Source: Achromobacter sp. UMC71 (GTDB taxonomy: Bacteria > Pseudomonadota > Gammaproteobacteria > Burkholderiales > Burkholderiaceae_B). From it: a stretch of 64,000 nt of DNA. Below are positions 57,914-64,000 of this stretch, one piece after another. The stretch covers positions 91,851 through 155,850 of the forward strand of contig NZ_LZZT01000004.1 of the NCBI RefSeq assembly GCF_014170305.1, written 5' to 3'. The notes beneath the pieces are model-generated. The model searched no databases. It had not been told where the DNA came from and saw only the letters and a program-made list of their open reading frames with translations. A program made the translations under genes and the position numbers. Each line of letters opens with the position of its first letter. The stretch's first letter is position 1.

Positions 57914-59506
57914 TTACTGCGCCAGCCACTGGGCCGGATCCACAGGAGCGCCACGATGGCGAATTTCAAAGTATAGGCCGGATTCCACTTGGCCGCCGGT
58001 AGCCCCTACCGTAGCAATAGTATCCCCCGCCGCGACGGAATCGCCCACCCGTTTGAGCAGACTTTGGTTGTAAGCATAGACGGTTAGATATTGCTGCCCA
58101 TGATCCACAATGATGAGGTTGCCGAAACCCCGCAGCCAATCGGCGTAAACCACCGTGCCGGGGGCCACCACCTTGACGGGCGTGCCTTCGGCCGCGCGGA
58201 GCACCACGCCACGCCAGACACCGCCATCCGGGCGATCGACCCCGAAACGGCCCTGCACCTGCCCCCGCACCGGCGCGGCCAGGCCGTGGCGCAAGCCATT
58301 GCCGCCGCCCACGGGCGCGGCGCGCTGGGTTGATGCCGTACGGGTTGGAGCGGCTTCTTCTTCAACGGGTTCCGCCTTTTTAGGGGGATCCGCGGGTTTT
58401 TCCGGGGGCGGCGCTTCGGCCGGGCCGGTCAGGCGCGGGTGGCGTTGTTCAGCTGGCCGCAAGCCGGCGGCGTCGAGGTCGGCCACGGCGACCGGGCCGC
58501 GGGCCTGGCGCGATGCGGCCTCGACCTGTTCGCGCGCCTCGGCGGCTTCGCGGGCCTCGCGCGCGTCGCGGTCGCGGCGGGCATTGTCCGCAGTGGCTTT
58601 ATCGGCGGCGGCCTTGCGGGCGGCTTCCGCTTTCTTGCGGGCTTCTTCCGCACGGCGGTCGGCTTCGGCTTTTTTGCGGGCCTCTTCGGCGCGCCGGGCT
58701 TCCTCGGCGCGGCGGGCCTCTTCGGCGCGGCGCCGCGCTTCTTCGGCCTTGCGGGCCTCTTCGGCCTGCTTGACGATGGCCGCGTCCAGATCGGTGATCA
58801 GGCGCGACAGGCGCTGGTCGTCCCGCCCCAGCTTGTTGGCTTCGGAGCGTTGGGCGGCAATCTGCCCTTCCAGCTGCGCCAGCAGCGTGGCGCGGGATTT
58901 TTGCTGAACGACCAGCGCGGCCTTTTGTTCGGTGGTCTCGGCCACGCCCTTTTCGATCTCGGCGCGGCGGGCGTCAGCGCGGCCCTGCAGGGCCGCCAGG
59001 CGGTCGATGTCGGCCCGCAGCGCCTCGACGGCGCGGGCGCGGGCCTGCGACACGTAGTCGAGGTAGCCGAGATTGCGGCCCAGCACCTGGGGATCGTCGC
59101 CAGATAGCAGCGCCGTCCAGGGCGACAGACCGCTGGTGTACTGGGTGCGCAGTTGATCGGCCAGCTCGACGCGGCGCTTGGCCAGCACGATCTGCTGCGC
59201 GGCAATCTGCTTTTCCAGGCCGGACAGGTCCGCCGTGGCCTGGCGGTTGGCGTCAGCCAGTTCCTTCAGGCGCAGATTGATCTTGGAAATGGCGGATTCG
59301 GACTGTTTCAGCGCGTCGGCCGCTTCCTTGCGAGCCGCCTCGCGCGTGTCGATATCCTTTTGCAGGTTCTCGATGCGGTCGCGCAGCTGGGCCTGCTGCT
59401 TTTCAGCCTCGGACTGGCGACCGGCGAGGTCATTGGGCGCGGCGCGCGCCGACAGCGCTCCGCCGGCCAGCATGACCGCCAACAACAACCCCGCCATGCG
59501 CAACAT
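57914..59506 (-). CDS. envC: EnvC-like murein hydrolase activator
   Basis: A 530-residue periplasmic protein: signal peptide (LLLAVMLAGGALSARAAP), long coiled coil at about 25-260, a highly charged Ala/Glu/Arg repeat (AEEARRAEEARRAEEARKKA, about 255-330), then a C-terminal LytM (M23) domain at about 405-525. The M23 site is degenerate: the usual H-x-H position reads TVYAYNQS, with Tyr for the metal-binding His, and the first His/Asp pair reads RPDGGVWRG. Such proteins do not cut peptidoglycan but activate amidases at division. It follows gpmA by 5 bases and precedes ctpA. Confidence 0.92.
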   Translation of the reverse strand: MLRMAGLLLAVMLAGGALSARAAPNDLAGRQSEAEKQQAQLRDRIENLQKDIDTREAARKEAADALKQSESAISKINLRLKELADANRQATADLSGLEKQIAAQQIVLAKRRVELADQLRTQYTSGLSPWTALLSGDDPQVLGRNLGYLDYVSQARARAVEALRADIDRLAALQGRADARRAEIEKGVAETTEQKAALVVQQKSRATLLAQLEGQIAAQRSEANKLGRDDQRLSRLITDLDAAIVKQAEEARKAEEARRRAEEARRAEEARRAEEARKKAEADRRAEEARKKAEAARKAAADKATADNARRDRDAREAREAAEAREQVEAASRQARGPVAVADLDAAGLRPAEQRHPRLTGPAEAPPPEKPADPPKKAEPVEEEAAPTRTASTQRAAPVGGGNGLRHGLAAPVRGQVQGRFGVDRPDGGVWRGVVLRAAEGTPVKVVAPGTVVYADWLRGFGNLIIVDHGQQYLTVYAYNQSLLKRVGDSVAAGDTIATVGATGGQVESGLYFEIRHRGAPVDPAQWLAQ

Positions 59507-59511
59507 GGATA

Positions 59512-60264
59512 TCAGTCCTTCTTAGCCTTGCCTTGGGCCGCGACCGCGGCCATGGCCGCCTCGATCTCGGCGGCGTCGCCCAGATAATAGTGGCGGATGG
59601 GACGCAGGTCATCATCCAGTTCATACACCAGCGGCTGGCCGGTGGGGATGTTCAGGTTGACGATGTCGTCGTCCGAGACGTTGTCCAAATGCTTGATCAG
59701 GGCGCGCAGGCTGTTGCCGTGGGCGGCGATCAGCACCTTGCGGCCGGCGCGGATGGCCGGGGCAATGGAGTCGTTCCAGAACGGCAGCACCCGTTCCACG
59801 GTGTCTTTCAGGCACTCGGTGGCCGGCAGCTGGTCGGCCGGGATCTTGGCGTAGCGGCTGTCGAAACGGGGGTGGCGCTCATCGTCCAGCGACAGCGGGT
59901 TGGGCGCGATGGCATAGGCGCGGCGCCAGATCAGCACCTGCTCGTCGCCGTACTTGGCGGCCGTCTCGGCCTTGTTCAGGCCTTGCAGGGCGCCGTAGTG
60001 ACGCTCGTTCAGACGCCAGTTCACGCCCACCGGGGTGTACATGGCATCCATGGCGTCCAGGGCGATCCACAGGGTGCGGATGGCGCGCTTGAGCACGGAC
60101 GAATAGGCCAGGTCGAAGGTGTAGCCTTCTTTCTTGAGCAATTCGCCCGCCTTGCGGGCCTGTTCGCGGCCCGTGTCGGTCAGGTCGACGTCGGTCCAGC
60201 CGGTGAAACGGTTTTCCAGATTCCACTGGCTTTCGCCGTGGCGCATCAGAACGAGTTTATGCAT
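59512..60264 (-). CDS. gpmA: 2,3-bisphosphoglycerate-dependent phosphoglycerate mutase
   Basis: A 250-residue enzyme of the histidine phosphatase superfamily. The catalytic His is in [20 protein letters not shown] (residue 8-9), the acidic ERHYGALQG near 88, and the second His in [17 protein letters not shown] (near 185). It interconverts 3- and 2-phosphoglycerate in glycolysis and gluconeogenesis. Length is typical of GpmA. It is the first gene of the minus-strand unit gpmA-envC-ctpA-moeB, divergent from the rhodanese gene. Confidence 0.97.
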   Translation of the reverse strand: MHKLVLMRHGESQWNLENRFTGWTDVDLTDTGREQARKAGELLKKEGYTFDLAYSSVLKRAIRTLWIALDAMDAMYTPVGVNWRLNERHYGALQGLNKAETAAKYGDEQVLIWRRAYAIAPNPLSLDDERHPRFDSRYAKIPADQLPATECLKDTVERVLPFWNDSIAPAIRAGRKVLIAAHGNSLRALIKHLDNVSDDDIVNLNIPTGQPLVYELDDDLRPIRHYYLGDAAEIEAAMAAVAAQGKAKKD

Positions 60265-60425
60265 GGTTTGGCACGCTTGTAACGCGGGTTAAAGTGAGGA
60301 ACTGCGCTCATTTTATAATTGAGCGATTTTGCCCTTGATTTTGCCCCGGCGCACCCGTCGATTTCCCGGCGCGGCGCTTCAGGGTTCGCCTTTACCAGGC
60401 TAGACGCCGCACTTCAGGATGCCCC
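60265..60425. promoter_or_regulatory. Divergent gpmA/rhodanese promoter region
   Basis: Near 60309-60325 a 17-base near-palindrome, CTCATTTTATAATTGAG, contains TATAAT (60314-60319) that could serve as a -10 box toward the rhodanese gene; on the minus strand TATAAA overlaps it. I could not fix clear -35 boxes. Confidence 0.4.
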
Positions 60426-60848
60426 GTGGACCTTCTGCAATTCTTGCTCGATAAAAACAACATCTTCATTGTCGCCGTAACGGTCGTTTCCGGCGTGATG
60501 CTGGCCATTCCTGCCCTGCGCAAGGGCCGCACCGGCTCGGCCGTGAGCACCACGGAAGCCATCCAGATGGTCAACCAGCGCCAGGCCGTGTGGGTCGACG
60601 TGCGCCCTGCCGAACAGTTCCAGGCCGGCCACATCGCCCAGGCGCGCAGCCTGCCGGCCGCCGATCTGGAGCAAAAGGCCGCCTCGCTGCCCAAGAACAA
60701 GCCGCTGGTCGTGGTTTGCGACAATGGCCGCGATTCGGCCCGCGCCGCCGCCAAGCTGCGCACCCAAGGTTTCGCCGACGTGGTGCCCCTCGAAGGCGGC
60801 ATGCGCGCCTGGCTGGCAGCCAACCTGCCGGTCACCCAGAAGGGTTGA
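60426..60848 (+). CDS. Membrane-anchored rhodanese-like sulfurtransferase (YibN-like)
   Basis: A 140-residue protein with an N-terminal transmembrane segment (NNIFIVAVTVVSGVMLAIPA, about 12-31) and a single rhodanese domain. The catalytic loop is VVCDNGRDSAR, with the active Cys at about 98. It starts right upstream of grxC-secB-gpsA, the order of yibN-grxC-secB-gpsA in Escherichia coli. It may transfer sulphur from a thiol or persulphide; its exact substrate is unknown. The start is GTG-like: VDLLQFLLDKN is preceded by GGATGCCCC. Confidence 0.92.
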   Translation: MDLLQFLLDKNNIFIVAVTVVSGVMLAIPALRKGRTGSAVSTTEAIQMVNQRQAVWVDVRPAEQFQAGHIAQARSLPAADLEQKAASLPKNKPLVVVCDNGRDSARAAAKLRTQGFADVVPLEGGMRAWLAANLPVTQKG

Positions 60849-60898
60849 ACCGGCGCGCCGCGCCCCCACCTAACCGATAAAATCCGCCTGGAGCGCCT

Positions 60899-61156
60899 AT
60901 GAACAAAGTTGTCATGTACAGCAAGGACTATTGTCCTTATTGCGCCCGCGCCAAGGCGTTGCTGGAGCAACGCGGCGTGACCGACCTGGAAATCATCCAG
61001 ATCGACCGCGAACCCGGTCAGCGCGACCTCATGATCGAACGCACCGGCCGCCGCACCGTACCGCAGATCTTCATTGGCGATACGCATGTCGGCGGTTGCG
61101 ACGACCTGATGGCCCTGGATCGCTCGGGCGGCCTGGCCCCCTTGCTCAACGGCTAA
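60899..61156 (+). CDS. grxC: Glutaredoxin 3
   Basis: An 85-residue glutaredoxin with the dithiol site CPYC at residues 12-15, the cis-Pro stretch RTVPQIFIGDTHVGG and the GSH-binding CDDL. It reduces disulphides and mixed disulphides with glutathione. It lies between the rhodanese and secB genes, 50 and 54 bases away, and should be co-transcribed with them. Confidence 0.97.
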   Translation: MNKVVMYSKDYCPYCARAKALLEQRGVTDLEIIQIDREPGQRDLMIERTGRRTVPQIFIGDTHVGGCDDLMALDRSGGLAPLLNG

Positions 61157-61210
61157 GCGCTCCCTTCGGCTAATCGCCCCTTTTTGCCCCTCCCACCAAC
61201 GGAAACACTC

Positions 61211-61744
61211 ATGGCTGATCAAGACCAAAACACCCAGCAAGAAGGCGGCAACGACGCGCCCTCGTTCAATCTGCAACGCGTCTACCTGAAAGACCTTTCG
61301 CTGGAAATGCCGAATGCGCCCCACGTCTTCCTGGAGCAAGAAGCGCCCCAGGTTGAAGTGAGCATCACCGTGGGCGGCCAGCGCCTGGCCGAAACCGTGT
61401 TCGAGACCACGGTCACGGTTACCGTCACCACCCGCGTCAACGACAAGGTCGTGTACCTGGTCGAAGGCACCCAGGCCGGCATCTTCGAAGCGTCCAACAT
61501 CCCCGAAGAGCAGCTCGATCCGCTGCTGGGCATCGTCTGCCCGACGATGCTGTACCCGTACCTGCGCGCCAACATCGCCGACGCGATCACCCGCACCTCG
61601 ATGCCGCCGCTGCACCTGACCGAAGTCAACTTCCAGGCCCTGTACGAACAGCGCCTGGCCGAGCTGCAGCAGCAGCAAAGCAGCGCCAACGGCAATGGCA
61701 GCGACTCGGGCATCATCCTGCCCGCCAGCGCCACGCGCCAATAA
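61211..61744 (+). CDS. secB: Protein-export chaperone SecB
   Basis: A 177-residue Sec[21 protein letters not shown] at the start of the core and [20 protein letters not shown] near 110, which are the conserved client- and SecA-binding segments. It keeps preproteins unfolded and hands them to SecA. The start at [13 protein letters not shown] is the common one; the frame extends 9 codons further. The C-terminal 25 residues are low-complexity ([12 protein letters not shown]). It is 18 bases before gpsA. Confidence 0.97.
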   Translation: MADQDQNTQQEGGNDAPSFNLQRVYLKDLSLEMPNAPHVFLEQEAPQVEVSITVGGQRLAETVFETTVTVTVTTRVNDKVVYLVEGTQAGIFEASNIPEEQLDPLLGIVCPTMLYPYLRANIADAITRTSMPPLHLTEVNFQALYEQRLAELQQQQSSANGNGSDSGIILPASATRQ

Positions 61745-61762
61745 GGCACGCCGCGGCGCCCC

Positions 61763-62815
61763 ATGAGCCAGCCCAATGCGCCCAGCCTGCGCGTCGCCGT
61801 CCTGGGCGCGGGCAGTTGGGGCACCGCGCTGGCGGCGGCCGCAAGCCGCCGCCACCCCACCATACTATGGGCACGCGACCCGGCCCAGGCCGCCGACATG
61901 GCTGCCCGCCGTGAAAACGCGCGCTATCTACCCAACATCGCCCTGCCGCAGGCGCTCGAGATCTCTTCCGATCTGGACGCCACGCTGCGCAGCCTGAAGC
62001 AAGACGGCAAGACGCCGCTGATCGTGCTGAGCGTGCCGATGGCCGGCCTGGCCACCACCTGCGCCGAACTCGCACGCCGGCTGCCCGCCCTGGGCCTGCA
62101 AGACACCCCTATCGTCTGGACGTGCAAAGGCTTTGAAGCCGATACGGCCAGGCTGCCCCACGAAATCGTCCGCGAAGCCCTGCCCGGGGCCATCGGCGGC
62201 GCCCTGTCCGGCCCGTCCTTTGCCCGCGAGGTCGCCCAAGGGCTGCCCGTCGCCCTGACCGTGGCCAGTGACAACGCCGGCTTGCGCGCCGCCACCACGC
62301 AAGCCTTCCATGGCGCCGCGCTGCGCGTCTACGCCAGCAGCGACCTGGTCGGCGTGGAAGTGGGCGGCGCCCTCAAGAACGTCATCGCCGTAGCCTGCGG
62401 CATCGGCGACGGCCTGGCCCTGGGCACCAATGCCCGCGCCGCGCTCATCACGCGCGGCCTGGCTGAAATGACCCGCTTCGGTGTCGCGCTCGGCGCACAG
62501 GCCGAAACCTTCGCCGGCTTGACCGGCCTGGGCGACCTGGTCCTGACCGCCACCGGCGACCTGTCGCGCAACCGCCGTGTCGGTCTGGAAATCGGCGCCG
62601 GCCGCAAAGTGGCCGACATCCTGGCCAGCGGCATCACCGCCGAAGGCGTGCGCTGTGCCCGCGCTGCGCTGGAGCGCGCCCGTGCCGTCAATGTCGAATT
62701 GCCGATCACCGAGGCCGTCTGCGCCGTGCTGTTCGACGGCGTCGCCCCCATGACGGCGGTATCGGCCCTGCTGGCCCGTGATGCCCGCGACGAACAAAGC
62801 GACGGCGGCGGCTGA
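61763..62815 (+). CDS. gpsA: NAD(P)-dependent glycerol-3-phosphate dehydrogenase
   Basis: A 350-residue enzyme with the nucleotide motif [20 protein letters not shown] (about residue 12), [20 protein letters not shown] (near 150) and the catalytic Lys in [18 protein letters not shown] (near 200). It reduces dihydroxyacetone phosphate to glycerol 3-phosphate for phospholipid synthesis. It follows secB by 18 bases. No other gene from this unit is seen downstream. Confidence 0.97.
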   Translation: MSQPNAPSLRVAVLGAGSWGTALAAAASRRHPTILWARDPAQAADMAARRENARYLPNIALPQALEISSDLDATLRSLKQDGKTPLIVLSVPMAGLATTCAELARRLPALGLQDTPIVWTCKGFEADTARLPHEIVREALPGAIGGALSGPSFAREVAQGLPVALTVASDNAGLRAATTQAFHGAALRVYASSDLVGVEVGGALKNVIAVACGIGDGLALGTNARAALITRGLAEMTRFGVALGAQAETFAGLTGLGDLVLTATGDLSRNRRVGLEIGAGRKVADILASGITAEGVRCARAALERARAVNVELPITEAVCAVLFDGVAPMTAVSALLARDARDEQSDGGG

Positions 62816-62890
62816 ACGCCAGCGCGCCGCCAGGCTCCCATCCCTGCCCCAAGAACAACACGACGCACGACACCCCAGGAGACACCTTTC

Positions 62891-63886
62891 ATGACGCGAA
62901 CCCGCAAATTCCGGGTCGGCCCCCTGCTGCGCGGCCTTTGCCTGAGCCTGGCGGCCATTCTGCCCGCCGCCGCCCACGCCGACTGGCCCGAGCGCCCCAT
63001 TCACCTGGTGGTGCCGTTCCCGCCGGGCTCGTCGCCCGACATCCTGGCGCGCACCATCTCCGAGCCGCTGGCGCAGGCGCTGGGACAACCCATCGTCATC
63101 GACAACAAGCCCGGCGCCGGCGGCAACATCGGCACCCGCATCGTCGCGCAAGCCAAGCCTGACGGCTACACGCTGCTCTACACCATCAACGGCCCGCTGG
63201 TCACCGCCCCCACGCTCTACAAGAAGACGTTGGGCTACGACCCGCTGAACGACCTGGCGCCCGTGACGCTGGTAGGCACCAGCCCCAACGTGCTGGCCGT
63301 GCCCGGCAACCTGAAGAACGTCAACAACCTCCAGGACTTCGTCAGGATGGTCAAGGAGCACGGCAGCTCGCTGAACTACGGCTCCGTCGGCCCCGGCAGC
63401 TCGGCCCACCTCGCCATGGAAATGTTCAAGGAACGCGCCGGCATCGACATGGCGCACATCCCCTACGCCGGTTTCCCGCAGGTCATCAGCGCCATCATCG
63501 GCGGCGACATCCAGGCCGGCTTCATGGTCCCCGCCATCGCCATCCCCCAGACCCGCGACGGCAAAGTCAAAGTCCTGGCCGTCACCAGCCTGCAGCCCAG
63601 CGACACCCTGCCCGGCATCCCCACCATGGCCTCGCAGGGCTACCCCGACTTCGAAGCCATCTCCTGGAACGCCGTCCTGGCCCCCGCCGAAACCCCGATG
63701 CCGATCATCGAACGCCTGAACAGCGAACTGACCCGCATCATCAACAGCGACGCGGTCCGCAAGCAGATGGCCCTGCAATACTTCACCCCCGCCCCCTCCA
63801 CCCCCGAAGCCCTGACCGTCCGCATCCAGGACGAAAAGGCCCGCTGGGACCAGGTCATCCAAAAACTGAATCTGTCTCTGGACTAA
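62891..63886 (+). CDS. Bug-type periplasmic solute receptor
   Basis: A 331-residue TTT-receptor protein with a Sec signal peptide (LCLSLAAILPAAAHADWPER). The family signatures are RPIHLVVPFPPGSSPDILAR, IVIDNKPGAGGNIGTRIVAQ and HIPYAGFPQVISAIIGGDIQ. It binds a carboxylate in the periplasm. No TctAB-like membrane genes are visible, so it is an orphan like most of the family. A run of GGAGACACCTTTC precedes the ATG. The 114 bases after its stop up to the window end hold nothing recognised. Confidence 0.93.
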   Translation: MTRTRKFRVGPLLRGLCLSLAAILPAAAHADWPERPIHLVVPFPPGSSPDILARTISEPLAQALGQPIVIDNKPGAGGNIGTRIVAQAKPDGYTLLYTINGPLVTAPTLYKKTLGYDPLNDLAPVTLVGTSPNVLAVPGNLKNVNNLQDFVRMVKEHGSSLNYGSVGPGSSAHLAMEMFKERAGIDMAHIPYAGFPQVISAIIGGDIQAGFMVPAIAIPQTRDGKVKVLAVTSLQPSDTLPGIPTMASQGYPDFEAISWNAVLAPAETPMPIIERLNSELTRIINSDAVRKQMALQYFTPAPSTPEALTVRIQDEKARWDQVIQKLNLSLD

Positions 63887-64000
63887 AGCCCAGGCCAAAC
63901 CCAAACCCGGCCCAAGCCGGTCACTGCGCGCAACCACGCCACCACGCGCCCACCAGCGCGCAGCGTCATCACAGCCCGCAAGACACCCCAACGCCAAAAA

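Noticed and set aside
61928..63997. Minus-strand open frame (689 codons) across gpsA and the Bug receptor gene
   Set aside because: It spans two well-supported plus-strand genes and has a Gly/Asp/Gln-rich composition typical of antisense frames.

Overview
The window is a high-GC chromosomal segment from a betaproteobacterium of the family Alcaligenaceae, most likely Achromobacter or a close Bordetella relative. This is judged from two Bug-type periplasmic receptors, a full aerobic nicotinate-degradation cluster, the gene orders ispB/rplU-rpmA-obgE-proB and yibN-like/grxC/secB/gpsA, and strong G/C third-position bias. Genus and species cannot be fixed from the sequence alone. No transposase, integrase, phage gene or CRISPR array was seen.

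Layout. 0-5 kb: amino-acid exporters (a cut-off LysE protein, an Lrp-type regulator divergent from a second LysE protein, an RhtA-like exporter), a Tat-signal Bug receptor and an OtnI/hydroxypyruvate-isomerase-like enzyme. 4.7-6.9 kb: a ZnuD-like TonB-dependent receptor with a histidine-rich loop and Zur-like upstream repeats. 7-10.4 kb: a DUF2817 hydrolase and an MHS-type transporter under a divergent LysR regulator. 10.5-15.1 kb: a FadR-type regulator facing a four-gene acid-sugar operon otnC-denD-ltnD-otnK, which together with the otnI-like gene at 3.8 kb makes a complete L-threonate/D-erythronate route. 15-16 kb: two small secreted proteins. 16.3-29.9 kb: nicotinate catabolism, with a MarR regulator and two divergent transcription units, nicC-nicA-nicB-niaP-like (minus) and nicD-nicX-nicF-Mo-subunit-xdhC-mobA-like (plus).

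30-34.9 kb: alpha/beta hydrolase with divergent MerR, LysR with divergent quinone oxidoreductase, a small secreted protein, and an ornithine-cyclodeaminase-family protein. 34.9-41 kb: a 1148-residue fusion of molybdopterin oxidoreductase, FAD/NAD reductase and [2Fe-2S] ferredoxin, an AtoE-type permease and a divergent LysR. This is the least explained gene group and my main candidate for an undescribed system. 41-42.2 kb: an unknown secreted protein. 42.4-47.3 kb: tRNA-Pro(CGG) preceded by a 15-bp tandem repeat, ispB, rplU, rpmA, obgE, proB. 47.3-49.2 kb: an orphan regulator with a degenerate receiver, an XRE regulator and a lipoprotein resembling a SecD periplasmic subdomain. 49.4-51.5 kb: TPP riboswitch and thiC. 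51.5-52.1 kb: non-coding DNA holding a 179-bp element bounded by 31-bp perfect inverted repeats. 52-54.2 kb: FAD-linked oxidase with its FadR-type regulator. 54.3-55.5 kb: diguanylate cyclase. 55.7-60.3 kb: operon gpmA-envC-ctpA-moeB. 60.4-63.9 kb: rhodanese, grxC, secB, gpsA and a second Bug receptor.

Cooperation. The nic genes take nicotinate through 6-hydroxynicotinate and 2,5-dihydroxypyridine to maleate, and the xdhC- and mobA-like genes probably mature the Mo cofactor of the first enzyme. No maleate isomerase (nicE) is present in the window. The LtnD/DenD, OtnI, OtnK and OtnC activities would lead four-carbon acid sugars to dihydroxyacetone phosphate.
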